From Stentor coeruleus (lineage: Eukaryota; Ciliophora; Heterotrichea; Heterotrichida; Stentoridae): a DNA stretch of 64,000 nt. Of this stretch, positions 9,906-20,759 are shown one piece after another. The notes beneath the pieces are model-generated. The model ran no database searches. It saw only the letters and a list, made by a program, of their open reading frames with translations, and was not told the origin of the DNA. The stretch spans positions 1-64,000 of the forward strand of contig MPUH01000018.1 of the NCBI GenBank assembly GCA_001970955.1, written 5' to 3'. A program made the position numbers and the translations under genes. How positions within the stretch are numbered: the first letter of the stretch is position 1; each line of letters opens with the position of its first letter.

Positions 9906-11826
9906 TTTATTATGTTGATTGTCAGGATGCTGATTGTTTAAATAATTTTTTATAAGTTTTGATAGAAGCTTGTGTTGGAGAGCTTGATGGATTATTGCTA
10001 GTATTTGCTTTTCAAGTTTACGATGGCTTAGAAATTAGATTTTTTGATATGATTTAGGTTGAAAATGATGAGTTTTATTTATAATAGAATTATATTCATA
10101 TAAATCACTCAACATCAAATATAAATATAAAAAGGTTTTCTTAAATACAGCCACATAATGAATCATTAGATTATAATTAATTAATGAGTAGCAGTCGTCA
10201 AATGGTTCCAAATTTATATTGGGAGCATTATCAGAATATTACCTATAAAATCATCAGCTCAAACCCAGCACTAAATCTAAAAACTCAAGTATTTATCCTG
10301 TTTTTATGCATCCTTCAATATGGGGAATGCTTATTAATTAATACTTTTCATGCAGCTGTTATACTAGGCGATTTTTTGAAAGAGAAGAAATTATCTTGAT
10401 GCTAAAAAGCTTTAATGTGATGAGATTTTTAAAAATTCAAAAGACTAGAGGCTGTAGTTTACAATGCTGAGAATTTAATGGATATTAGAAGTTTAAAGGA
10501 TTTGTAAAATCAAAATATTATTCTTAAGAAAATATTTAGGAGTTTTTAGACAACTTGGGAGAATGGAGAAGAAATAATATTTAAAATATGTTATGAATAG
10601 ATTGTTCTCATAAATTGACTTGTTTGAAATACTCATAGAATCTTAATTAGTGCTCATGTGAATATTAAAAATCACAATGATTACTAAAACACTAAATTAT
10701 TAATCAGATTGCATAAGTATAATGACTAGATATTTCAAAAAAGTTTTATATAAATTTTTAAATAAAACTATTATAAGATTGATGCTGAAGAAAACTATAA
10801 AAGCATTTAAGAAATTATATAAAGGAATATGCATTTATGCTCACTGATTTAGTATACCGTATTTAAAAAAAAAACTCCAAGCTTATTTGCTTTATAAGAA
10901 TTTATTTTACTATGCTTATAACTCTTGCTATTATAACCTTGGCAAAATTTATCAAGCATTATTTGGCTTGTAACAAACTATTATATTACTACTAATTATA
11001 AATATTTTATAACTTTTTCTATAAACTGTGTCGATTACTATCCTAAAACTTTCAAGCATCTCTAAACTTCACATCTAACTTTTTAGAAATGTTAATAGTA
11101 AAACTATACAAAATTCATTCTTGAGCATCACTAACTTTTAGCTATACTATTCCTAAATTTTTTTCTTATTAAGATTCAAAATATTTTCTTGTAATAATCT
11201 CCAAGAGTTCCAAAAAATTGCTATCAGCAAAGCAAGGCTTCCCATTTTCATCTTATTCCAATATATCCTTTCATTGTATAAATTTTTAAAGGGCAAGGAT
11301 CAATCAAAGGTGAAAAAAAAAATGTTCTTCCCAAAGATTAATTCCAAGAGATTACCATTTTTTAGGCCCATGCAATCAATAGAGAGCTTTTGAGAATTTT
11401 GTGATAAGGCAGGCAATGATGGGGTCAACGATTTTTTTTTCAATGTTTATTAGAATTTTCCCTTTAAACAAATTTTAGTGCTTGCGCTTAGTTGTTTTTT
11501 ATAAGGCACTACATTGATTCCTTGTTCAAATATAAATACTTTATTGTCTTTGTGCATTTTTATTGCAAAACCTTATATCAAAATAATCATATTCGCATCA
11601 GAATATTCTAATTGGATTTTAGTTTATTTAAAATATTGCATCTTACTGATCGATTAAATTTTAGAGAAACTAGGCATTAAGTAATACATTTATCTGATAA
11701 TATTTAGTATGTTTATATGCAATAACTAGTATATAGATTTTAAAAATTACTCTCATCTATTTAAATGATTTATATTTTAAACCTATATTCATTCATTAAC
11801 ATCAAATATAAATAGAAATAAATAGA
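9906..11826. other. Long AT-rich intergenic, no firm gene
   Basis: This 1.9-kb gap separates the divergent TAP42 gene and the MGC orphan. A 71-codon frame at 10184-10399 and short protein-like pieces near 10440-10560 on the plus strand have no recognisable domain. Everything else is AT-rich with homopolymer runs. I call no gene here. Confidence 0.4.
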
Positions 11827-12357
11827 ATGGGTTGTGGATATGCTAACTCACAGATTAAAAATACGATTAGATACAGTGTAAAGTCACTACCATTAACTCA
11901 TACTTCATCTCGCTCTATATTAGATCAAAACGAAAATACAAACGAAAGGACTAGACGCAAATCTCATCACTCTTTAGTCGAATCAAATGATTTTTGGGGA
12001 ACCATGCCATTTTACGTTTTGAACAATAGGATTCGACTCCTTTCTGCAGAGGTAGACAACGATGGTGAGTTCAAGCAAATTGTCAATAGTGTTATAGAAA
12101 TCCTTTCAGAATTTTATGATAATTTTGATAATGAAGGTAACATGAGTATCAAAAACATATCGGAAAAATATAGATGGATTTCAAAATACGATCAAGGAAT
12201 AAATCTTATCAGAGCCCTAGGCTTGAATGAAGATAATAAAGCGCTTCATATTATGGATGGAGTGACGAAAACTCATTTATCTAATAAAATTCGAGAAGTC
12301 AAGTACTCTTATAGAAAGCTCAAAGGATCCAAAGCTCTATATGAGTCCACAGTCTAA
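11827..12357 (+). CDS. Small orphan with N-terminal MGC acylation motif, possible PUB-like region
   Basis: The 176-residue protein begins MGCGYANS. Gly2 followed by Cys3 is the classic set-up for N-myristoylation plus palmitoylation, and Ser at a later position also fits, so it is probably attached to a membrane face. Residues about 1-60 are Ser/Thr/Arg-rich and look disordered. About 65-165 is helical, and the stretch YRWISKYDQGINLIRALGL weakly resembles PUB/PUG domains, which bind the p97/VCP ATPase tail; that is a guess by eye. No intron seen. The first ATG directly follows an AT-rich leader. Function unknown. Confidence 0.65.
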   Translation: MGCGYANSQIKNTIRYSVKSLPLTHTSSRSILDQNENTNERTRRKSHHSLVESNDFWGTMPFYVLNNRIRLLSAEVDNDGEFKQIVNSVIEILSEFYDNFDNEGNMSIKNISEKYRWISKYDQGINLIRALGLNEDNKALHIMDGVTKTHLSNKIREVKYSYRKLKGSKALYESTV

Positions 12358-13125
12358 GCTAATAATTATGCATTAAGTTAGATGTATATAATTGTATTTT
12401 AAATCAAAGATCTAATTCTGATTCAAATAAAAATATCAAAAATATTAACTTATAGTTTGTTATGATAGTATTTAAGTCATTAATAAGAATATTAAATAAG
12501 TTTCAAATATAGCTGTAAACAACATAGACTGTAAAGTTACTTATTGAATATCAGTTTCAAAATATCTTAAATTTCTTTTTATCTGCAATTTGATTGCTGA
12601 ATTCAAAAATTTACCCTTTACTAGCTGATACTACTAGATTTTATTTGCTCAGCCACTTCAAGACCATTAAAGTTCATAGCCAATAACCATTTATTCGCTA
12701 ATGAAGCAGAACTAATTTTGCTAGAATAGTTTCATTTGACATTTTTATCAGCGCCTAGCAAGTATCGCATAATCCTCTTTATTTTTTTAAGATCCTCTCT
12801 AAATTGCTTTTTTTAAAGGATGACAATCTCAACATAAAATATTGTAAAATTTCAATTTAAAAAATTTAGACAGGATTAAATAATTTGTGCAAAAGATTTA
12901 CTCAAACAATTTGTATTCATACTTTTATAAGGAATTACAAATAATGTCTTAAATAAATCCAATAATAATATATTATTCCATACTTTAAACCCTTAATAAA
13001 ATAGGTGATATATTTATTAAAATGCAATAGTAAACATAATTATTTTTATTTCACTCTTTATAAGTTTCTATTATAATTTAAACTATTAGTGTGATTCTGT
13101 AATGGTTGACTATTTATTCTAAGAA
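12358..13125. other. AT-rich intergenic between convergent genes
   Basis: This is the 3' flank shared by the MGC orphan and the B-box/kelch gene. No gene, RNA or repeat is visible. Confidence 0.5.
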
Positions 13126-14400
13126 CTAATTTAGTGCAAATTCATATCTTATAACTCTTTCTGATTCTCCTAAGGCTTGAATAAATCTTCCATTCTCAAG
13201 GTAGAAACAGTTTTCAGGGAAGCTACTCTGAAATTGGAGAGGTCGTGCCTTAATTATTTTTTGACTATTTGGATTAAAATATAATACTTCATTTGTTTCT
13301 CCACCACCAGAGATTTTCCCACCTATTATCAGTATATTGTTTCCTAATGCATAAGTTAATGAGCTTCTTACAGAAAATGGTAAAGCTATTTTTATCACCT
13401 CCCATGCTCCCTTTTCAAACTTTTCAATAGAATTCAATGTAGTATTATCAAATCCGCCTATAGCCCAAGTATTTTTGCCTGTATAAACTGCACTTATACA
13501 GTTTTTAGCTAAATTCAAATCTGGAAAGCACTTCCATGCATTGTCTTTGAATACCTCAACAGACTTGATTTGGGTTAAATTATTGCTACCTAAAACTGCA
13601 ACCTCAATAGAACCACCTAATACAGCGGGAAATCCATCAATAAAAGTCATTGCATGAAATTTCCTTCCAACATTTAACTGAGGTAAATACTCATAACTTT
13701 TTGTATGCACGTTAAATATTTTTACTTTATTAGAATTTGGGAAACTTCCACCTGTGAGCATAACTTCTGAATAAGAAATTTGTAGGATTCTTGAGCTTTG
13801 CTTAAAATCTTGATCTACAAAAACTATAGGCTGAGGAGTATTCATTAAAATACTCCCATCTATTCTATGACTTATACTGATAGTTTTATAGTTATTGAAG
13901 ACGTACATAAAATTCGAAGGGATAAATTCTATCATGCTTCCTATCTGAGATAAAGAAGACTGACTTATTTGATTTAAGAAGAAATTGGCATCATCTAAGC
14001 ATAAAGAACAGTCTAGGTTACTTATAATTTTTTTCATTTTGACAAATTTCTTTGTATAAACCTCTTTAATTTGATCATTGCACAATTGTAGAAAGTTGTC
14101 AAAATCTATTAAGGTTAGCTTTATTGATTCATTTAGTTTTTTTAAACTATCTAAAGATAATTTCAAATATTTGTCTCTTAATATTTCTGTAGTTTGATAT
14201 ATTTGCTTTAGCATATTCAAAATTGCATTTTTAGATTCAAAGTTAACTCGGTAATAAGAGTTTTTGATTAATAATAAATTGTGGTTTGAGTTATTTTGCC
14301 AATGCTCAGTTGCGTGATTGTAGCAAAATCCTTTAGCAACTGAACAAGTCTCACAAACATAGGTGTTATTTTCTTTGCATTCAAGGCATCCAACTTCCAT
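13126..14400 (-). CDS. B-box zinc finger, coiled coil and kelch-repeat protein
   Basis: A 424-residue protein with TRIM-like layout but no RING. The zinc finger at residues 5-40 has Cys5, Cys8, Cys16, Cys19, Cys26, His29, His33 and His40, the B-box spacing. A helical, Leu- and Lys-rich coiled-coil region covers about 45-170. The rest, about 190-420, carries kelch-type repeats: repeated double-Gly strands such as VMLTGGSFP, AVLGGS, WAIGGFD and LIIGGKISGGGE, each followed by a conserved aromatic. Kelch propellers bind partner proteins, often as substrate adaptors. Which partner is not known. No intron is needed, and the gene ends just before a stretch of AT-rich DNA. Confidence 0.8.
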   Translation of the reverse strand: MEVGCLECKENNTYVCETCSVAKGFCYNHATEHWQNNSNHNLLLIKNSYYRVNFESKNAILNMLKQIYQTTEILRDKYLKLSLDSLKKLNESIKLTLIDFDNFLQLCNDQIKEVYTKKFVKMKKIISNLDCSLCLDDANFFLNQISQSSLSQIGSMIEFIPSNFMYVFNNYKTISISHRIDGSILMNTPQPIVFVDQDFKQSSRILQISYSEVMLTGGSFPNSNKVKIFNVHTKSYEYLPQLNVGRKFHAMTFIDGFPAVLGGSIEVAVLGSNNLTQIKSVEVFKDNAWKCFPDLNLAKNCISAVYTGKNTWAIGGFDNTTLNSIEKFEKGAWEVIKIALPFSVRSSLTYALGNNILIIGGKISGGGETNEVLYFNPNSQKIIKARPLQFQSSFPENCFYLENGRFIQALGESERVIRYEFALN

Positions 14401-14908
14401 TTTATAATAAATATAATCAAGAAATATACTCTAAACAAGCCTAGCATATCAATATTTTATAATAAATATAATCAAGAAATATATTCTAAGCAAGCCTATC
14501 AATATTGTATATCATTTCAAATTCAAACTGCTATTTTAGTATATTCCCTTTGTTAAAAACACAAGATAAATTTAGAAATAATAGCTTATCAATGTATAAA
14601 AAAAATATCTACAAAGTTTTATGTTATATAGTCAGGAACTAAAACTTATACTTTCATCATATTGTAATCACAAAAAATTGAGTTTCTAAATTAATATTCG
14701 ATATTTTACAACATTTTCAAGATAGTTTTGTAGCGCTAAATACGATTTTATACCTGCATTATACTTTATTAAAAAGCTCATCATTATGGATTATTTCAAT
14801 TACTTATCTCTTAATTCTTATCATCTAACAAACGTTCATTCGCAAACAGAAAATCTATATAAATTTTTATAAAACTTAGATTCTACCCTAGAAAACCATA
14901 TAAATAAA
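14401..14908. other. AT-rich intergenic with an imperfect tandem duplication
   Basis: This gap lies between the start of the kelch gene and the end of the IFT139 gene. Apart from the tandem repeat next to the kelch start codon I see nothing in it. Confidence 0.5.
14402..14506. repeat. Imperfect tandem duplication (about 50-55 bp, two copies)
   Basis: A unit beginning TTATAATAAATATAATCAAG and ending CAATATT occurs at 14402-14456 and again at 14457-14506, with two substitutions and a 5-bp length difference. It lies immediately upstream of the kelch gene's start codon, so it may double a promoter or leader element. Confidence 0.85.
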
Positions 14909-17900
14909 TTAAGCTCTTAATGCGTTTCTGCACTTATCCAAAATCTCTGTCTTGATTCTTGGATAATCTGGATACATATTAAGCACTTCTTTACAAATAT
15001 CAATTGAATAAACATATTTTTTTGACTTCATATAATTGAAAGCAAGTCTAAACCCTATCGACGCCGTCTTTGATAATTTCCAAGCAGACTCATAATAAAT
15101 GCTAGCCTCACTATATTTAGCTTCACTTTCTTTAATAGTGCCTAACATTTCTTTAGCTTTCCCACATGATTGGTTATATTTCAGACATTTCTGGAGTAAT
15201 TCTATAGCAGAATCCTTAGCATCAGTGTCAATGAAAACCTGAGCAAGCATAAGCCAACCTTTTTCAAAATCTTCAGCATATTCAACTGTATATGGGATTT
15301 TTGTAAAGTTTCTTAACATGCTCTTAGCATCAGCTTCACGATTAGCTGCTTGCTTACCAATAGCGTATGCGATTATGGCTGGAACATAAGCTGGATTACT
15401 ATCAAAAATACTAGTCAAACTTTCTAAAGATTTTTCAATAATATCTTTTTTCCCTTTTCCTATGTTTACAAGTGCCCGCAAAACAAGGGTTTTAAGAGTA
15501 TTTGACTTGGCTGTGAGCTCATCAACAAGAGCTTCAGCAGCTGAGATATTCTCTGGAGAAACTCTAACAGATCCAGAGAGAATATCATCATCAGGATTTA
15601 GATAAATATCAATCATTCTCTCAAGACTAGAAACACCATATACAACATCGGTTCGAGATTTATTGAGCTCTTCTAAAGATTCCTTTACTTTACCTGAGAA
15701 CCTAGAAAAGAGGCCTTTGCAGTAAGCTAGCCCAGCTTCAGATGTTTTTTTTCTCTCAGCATTTTTCAAAAGCTCAGAAAAAAGATCAAGTTTACCAACT
15801 CTTCTCAATGTGAAGATAAGTTTAGCAAGGATTCTATACTGATCTGACTTGTTTTCTAAGAGTTTTTTATATGTTTCTAATGCATCTTCAATCGAAGTTG
15901 TCTGTAGCTGGATTTCAGCCATAAGAGTCGAAGCTTCTTCATTAGCTGGATCAATCCTAAGCACCCTATTACAGTACTGGATGCATCTTTGTGATTCTCC
16001 CATTTTTTCATATATATATGCAGCTGAAAGTATAGACTTGATATTGATATCATCATGTGTGATACTTTCATTATAATATGCAACTGCTTGAGGAAGATTT
16101 TTTTCTCTTAATTCATAATACTGCCCAAGATGGTAGAAAATCTTAGAACAATTTTTTCGCTCTTTTTCAATTTGCTCAGGACTCATATCTCGTGCTGAAG
16201 CCAATAAATCTTTCTGAAGAATTCCTGCGTTTTTTAATGCATTTGCTGCTTCTTGTACTGGAGCCATTAGTCCAGCACCACCTTTGGCAGATTTAAGAAA
16301 TACTTGAGCTTGGAGAAGATAGTTTTGTGCTGCTTCTCTCATAGAATTGATATCAGCCGGCTCTTTTTTCAAAGCTTGCTCTAATATTAAGTTAGCTGAT
16401 TGATAATCTTTAAGTCTCATATATAAATTTGCTAAGTCGGTTAGTAGTTCAGTTTTTTTAGGATCATTTCTAACTGCAGATTCATAATATTGAATAGCCC
16501 GCTGATAATCATGAGTTAAAACTAAAGCTCGACCGATTTCTTTAGTAAGGAATAAGTCATCTGGCTTTTGTCGTAGAGCTTTTTCATAGATTTGAATAGC
16601 TTCTTCAGGTTCTTGGATGCGCATAAGAGCTTCACCAAGCATTAAATAATTTTCAACTGATTCTTCATTGTTGACTATATCATAAAAGCATTTAGCATAA
16701 AGTCGCCTATTAGACATATGATTCAAATATATTTCACTTTGAGCCACTTTAGCTTCTTTGAAGTTAGGACTGTCTGCAGGAATACCATTAAGGATGTTAA
16801 GTGCTTGCTTAAGGTCTCCTTTTTTAAGTGAAATCTCACTGTTAGCTAGAACAATTATCACTTCAACTGAAGTTCCTGCAAACTCACCAATGGCTTCACC
16901 CATGATTCTAGTGGCTTTTTGTAGTTCTCCAGTTTCTGCATAGCTTACAGCAAGACTAGCAAAGATGATCCCACGATCTTCTTCAGAAATCGATAAAATA
17001 CCAGTCTTTTTTATTTCACCACCTGCACGGATACCAGGGAGATTAAGGGCGGTCTCAAGGGTTTTTACAGCATCGCTGAACTTTTTGAGTTTCATTTCAA
17101 CTTGTCCTTTAACCAGCATAAAAAGAGGATTTTCTCTAATCATAAAGTTCCTGGCAATAGCTTGCTCTAAAATCGATTGTGCTGAGACATACTGTGAGGT
17201 TTGAAGGCTTATCAGAGCATTGAGAATTAGAGCATCAACGCAATCAGGGTCAAGTTGTAAGGATATTGTAATATATCTCAGAGCATTAAAATGATCATTA
17301 GCTATATATCTCGCTTTAGCCAGCATAAGATGACCTTCAATAATCCCAGGTATTTGCTTAGTGATTGTTTCAAGAAGTTTAGTTGCACGTACTAAATAAG
17401 GTGGAGCTTTTGCTGTTTTACTAAGCGGTTTGAGTCCAAGGTATTGCAAATGCTCTCTAGAAATTTCTAAAAGAAAATCAGGGTTAAGCCTAGAATAAAA
17501 CTCAAGACTAGGACTCATTTGCTTGCTTGCTGCAATATGAAGCGATAAAGTTTCTTCTAATAATCTTAACGCTTCTTTTTTATCTTGATCTTTTCTCCAT
17601 TTAAGTAAGCTAGCAATGAAACTTAGTTCAGCTGATCTTCCTGAATTCTCTTCAACTTCTAATAAAAACTCCATTTGCTGAGCTGCTTCTGAGTATTGGC
17701 CCTGAATGATTTTACACCAAACTATCTTGTTTATCGCCATGCTATTAGATTCATCTTGCTGTGAAGCTTCTGTAAACACTTGTATCGCTGCTTTACAGTC
17801 TCCAAGAAGTCTAAGAATTTCTCCTACCTCTAAAAGCACCTCAGAACTTGTTGGGCTTAGTCTCTTAGCCTCTTGAGCTATAGCCAAACATTGATCAAGT

Positions 17901-18817
17901 ACTTGTTGTTTGCGCCCAGAAATTCTCACAATAGGCTTGATAATATCTATATAAAGCAAAGCATTTTTAGGTTCTTTTTGTTGAAGCGCTTGCTTGAGTT
18001 CTTTAAGTTTATCGCATGCTACATCAAAACTTGCTTCACGAGCTAGAGAATAAAATACCCAAATTCTTAGAGCTTCTATGTTTTTAGGACTAACTAAAAG
18101 TATCCTTTGAACACTTTCAACTATGTCATCCCAATTACCTATCAAAACCTGAGCTTTGATTTTTTCTATAAGTCCTGGAACAAAACGAGGAGTTTTTACA
18201 AGTAAGTCATTTAAATACTCGACCATATTCTTATAGTCCTTCTGCATTTCTAGGATTTTGATTTTTCCCAATACTGCATCAAGATATTTTGAATACATTA
18301 GCTCACCACTTTCATCCATTACTTGGTCAAACGCTGCTATCGCTTCTTTGAGGTTACCTCCTGCATAGATCTCAATCCACCCACAAGCAGTTAAAAAGCT
18401 CAAACTTTCTGAATTTCTTTGAATAAGTTCAGAGATTAGTCCTCTAGCTTTATCAGGCATTCCTATGAGACAAAATAATTGACAGGCTATAATGACACTA
18501 TTATCAGGAGCATTGTTTTTAAGTTCCTTAGTTTGAGCCTTAAGTCGCGCAATAGCTTCTTCATCAACAACTTTGCATTTCCTATGATAAATCTGTAAAG
18601 CGATATTTCCTGGAAATTGAATCTCTCTTTTTTTTGAAACACTATCTAGTTCTCTTATAGCTTCTACAACACTCCCTTCTCTGTACATCCCGTAGCTTTT
18701 CCAAAAAGTTAGAACAGCGTCAGTTCCTCGTCTTAGTTCTTCACTTGCAACATCTATTATATGATGCCAATACTTTTCCCTAGCATAAAATTGGATAGTT
18801 GCCAGAGTTGCCTCCAT
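14909..18817 (-). CDS. IFT139: Intraflagellar transport protein IFT139 (TTC21 family)
   Basis: A subunit of the IFT-A complex, needed for retrograde transport and for entry of membrane proteins into cilia. The 1302-residue protein is made of TPR helices along its length, for example YLMLGEALMRIQEPEEAIQIY and LLTDLANLYMRLKDYQSANLI. Its opening (IQFYAREKYWHHIIDVASEE) matches the conserved start of TTC21 proteins. The length is almost that of human TTC21B (about 1316), so it appears complete as one uninterrupted exon. There is no signal peptide. A heterotrich covered in cilia would use it heavily. The start is the first ATG, followed upstream by an AT-rich flank. Confidence 0.93.
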   Translation of the reverse strand: MEATLATIQFYAREKYWHHIIDVASEELRRGTDAVLTFWKSYGMYREGSVVEAIRELDSVSKKREIQFPGNIALQIYHRKCKVVDEEAIARLKAQTKELKNNAPDNSVIIACQLFCLIGMPDKARGLISELIQRNSESLSFLTACGWIEIYAGGNLKEAIAAFDQVMDESGELMYSKYLDAVLGKIKILEMQKDYKNMVEYLNDLLVKTPRFVPGLIEKIKAQVLIGNWDDIVESVQRILLVSPKNIEALRIWVFYSLAREASFDVACDKLKELKQALQQKEPKNALLYIDIIKPIVRISGRKQQVLDQCLAIAQEAKRLSPTSSEVLLEVGEILRLLGDCKAAIQVFTEASQQDESNSMAINKIVWCKIIQGQYSEAAQQMEFLLEVEENSGRSAELSFIASLLKWRKDQDKKEALRLLEETLSLHIAASKQMSPSLEFYSRLNPDFLLEISREHLQYLGLKPLSKTAKAPPYLVRATKLLETITKQIPGIIEGHLMLAKARYIANDHFNALRYITISLQLDPDCVDALILNALISLQTSQYVSAQSILEQAIARNFMIRENPLFMLVKGQVEMKLKKFSDAVKTLETALNLPGIRAGGEIKKTGILSISEEDRGIIFASLAVSYAETGELQKATRIMGEAIGEFAGTSVEVIIVLANSEISLKKGDLKQALNILNGIPADSPNFKEAKVAQSEIYLNHMSNRRLYAKCFYDIVNNEESVENYLMLGEALMRIQEPEEAIQIYEKALRQKPDDLFLTKEIGRALVLTHDYQRAIQYYESAVRNDPKKTELLTDLANLYMRLKDYQSANLILEQALKKEPADINSMREAAQNYLLQAQVFLKSAKGGAGLMAPVQEAANALKNAGILQKDLLASARDMSPEQIEKERKNCSKIFYHLGQYYELREKNLPQAVAYYNESITHDDINIKSILSAAYIYEKMGESQRCIQYCNRVLRIDPANEEASTLMAEIQLQTTSIEDALETYKKLLENKSDQYRILAKLIFTLRRVGKLDLFSELLKNAERKKTSEAGLAYCKGLFSRFSGKVKESLEELNKSRTDVVYGVSSLERMIDIYLNPDDDILSGSVRVSPENISAAEALVDELTAKSNTLKTLVLRALVNIGKGKKDIIEKSLESLTSIFDSNPAYVPAIIAYAIGKQAANREADAKSMLRNFTKIPYTVEYAEDFEKGWLMLAQVFIDTDAKDSAIELLQKCLKYNQSCGKAKEMLGTIKESEAKYSEASIYYESAWKLSKTASIGFRLAFNYMKSKKYVYSIDICKEVLNMYPDYPRIKTEILDKCRNALRA

Positions 18818-19320
18818 TTTTTATATACCTTGAAATATTTTTAATTAACTTTTATAGTTTTTGCCTGTGTAAAATATGGGATAAGTGTCAAAGAAAGCAA
18901 TGAATTTATCTAATGATGAGAAAAGTTTTTTTTTATTATTTAAAAATATGTGTAGGATATTTAAAGAAATGCTGAAATGAAAAATTCAAAGTTCCATTGA
19001 TGATATTAGCATAAAGCAAAATGTATGACCAGGGAGTAATCCCGAACATAATTGGAAGAAAAAAAAAAAAAAGTATTAATCTATGGTGATCTAGGAGCAT
19101 TATTACAAAAATGTTTTATATTCGAACGATTATTTTTAAACTTATGTTAGTAAATATAACTATACAATTCCGAAATAACTCCACATATCTAGTTTTTCCA
19201 TATATATATCAATTCATTGATAAAATAGCTTACTCTATACTATTTTCTTACTAATAAATAAAAGTTACTAGTCAATACCGAGAATTAGAAATTTAAACAA
19301 AAAGCATTTATTAATTTAAT
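18818..19320. other. AT-rich intergenic with a 14-nt A run
   Basis: This gap holds the leader of IFT139 and the 3' flank of the next minus-strand gene. A run of 14 A lies at 19059-19072. Nothing else is seen. Confidence 0.5.
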
Positions 19321-20478
19321 TTATCTAGCTTTTGTAATAATTATTGTAGGTCTTAAAGTAATACTTGAAAGATCGCTACCTTTTCTTCTAATAGTTTTTG
19401 CACTAGCCTGTCTTGAGCCTATCCTACTTTCGATTTTCGATAAGCTTGAATGTCGATAAAAACTCTTCTCTTTATTTTTTTCTTCAATAAAAGCTTTAAG
19501 TTGGGTTCTTTTTTCTGGAGAAATAGAAAATTTATACTTCAAACTTGGATCGTTTAATGAAATCCTTGGTTCTGTTTTATTGCTGACAAAAAAAACTTTA
19601 AGCCCTTGAAGTTTGGATTTAATATAACCTAGATCAGCTAATTTTAATGATTCATATAAAATTATGCGCTTGGCTTGCAAAGTCAAGTTACTTTTTTTCA
19701 AAGTTGTTAATTGATCTGAAGAAGCTGTGTAACTACTTTCAGCTATAAAATCAATTGACTTGACAAAAAGTGACAAATTCATTGAAATATTAGAAACTGA
19801 ATTGCGCAAAAAAATCGATTGCAGCAAAGGTCTATTATAGAATTTTGATTCCTTATTGTTATAGAATATGCAAAAATGCTTGCAGAATGTAAGAAAAGTT
19901 CCACAATCCCATACATTTTTTTGCTGATTGATTTGATAAAAACTTGGATTTTGTCCTAGAAAAAGGTGATGGGAAGAATAAAACTTAAATATTTTTTTTA
20001 AAGACTTTTCTTCCAGGCTGAGGACTTCAGATCTGTAGTCTAGTTTTGGTTCACCCAAAAAATATCTTCGAGAAAAACTTTTATAACTATTTTTGATGTT
20101 ATTCAAAGTATTATTTATAAGAACAAGATCAGCATTTTTTGCATACTTTTGTATAGTTTCATAATGAGCACCCAAGGTTTTTAGATAAAGAAGATATTCT
20201 GTTTGCTTTAACGAATCAGGCTTGTGTTGAAGTTTGTTATAAACCACCCACCCAGTAAGAATATTGCAAAATTCTTTAAAACTTCCGTTCTTCTTGTATT
20301 TTTTTGAGATTTTCTCAAAGCTTTCAATTAAGTCTTCAGAATTTTCTGCAGTAAGTTGTAGGATAGTAATTACTCTTTTTAATGCTTCTGATAATGGCTC
20401 GAATTGGTTTATTTCTTCCCATACTTTTTTGATCTCTTCTGAGTTTTTTGTTATTAAAATTTCTATAGGGTGAGTCAT
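19321..20478 (-). CDS. Orphan protein, basic disordered C-terminus
   Basis: I do not recognise this protein of about 385 residues. It is helical through most of its length, with no signal peptide, membrane segment or known motif. The last 70 or so residues are rich in Arg, Lys and Ser (SRIGSRQASAKTIRRKGSD) and look disordered. An in-frame upstream ATG at 20541 would add 21 residues that are unusually hydrophobic and aromatic. I prefer the ATG at 20478 (MTHPIEI), where the sequence becomes regular. It sits between IFT139 and an anoctamin on the same strand. It could be a ciliate-specific cytoskeletal protein; that is only a guess. Confidence 0.7.
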   Translation of the reverse strand: MTHPIEILITKNSEEIKKVWEEINQFEPLSEALKRVITILQLTAENSEDLIESFEKISKKYKKNGSFKEFCNILTGWVVYNKLQHKPDSLKQTEYLLYLKTLGAHYETIQKYAKNADLVLINNTLNNIKNSYKSFSRRYFLGEPKLDYRSEVLSLEEKSLKKIFKFYSSHHLFLGQNPSFYQINQQKNVWDCGTFLTFCKHFCIFYNNKESKFYNRPLLQSIFLRNSVSNISMNLSLFVKSIDFIAESSYTASSDQLTTLKKSNLTLQAKRIILYESLKLADLGYIKSKLQGLKVFFVSNKTEPRISLNDPSLKYKFSISPEKRTQLKAFIEEKNKEKSFYRHSSLSKIESRIGSRQASAKTIRRKGSDLSSITLRPTIIITKAR

Positions 20479-20759
20479 TTTTCTATTTATAAAGAAGATA
20501 AATATACTGCTAGCATTCTTAAAATTAGAATAAATGTTCATATTTTAGATTATATTGTAATGAAGAGGGATTAGTTTAAAAAAATACTTTTCACAGCTTT
20601 CCAATCATATATTAAAGGCTAAGCTTTCATATATTTAAATTTCAGAAACTCTGCAGGTATTATTTCCATCTCTTCACTTGCTCAATAGGAAAGATACTTT
20701 TCAAAGTCTTTAGAAGTCTACAAAACTTAATCAATAAAAAATTGATTAATAAATCTAAA

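Noticed and set aside
10184-10399. 71-codon plus-strand frame with ATG
   Set aside because: No recognisable domain, many hydrophobic residues as expected from AT-rich DNA, and no supporting neighbours. Could be a remnant but is not good enough to call.
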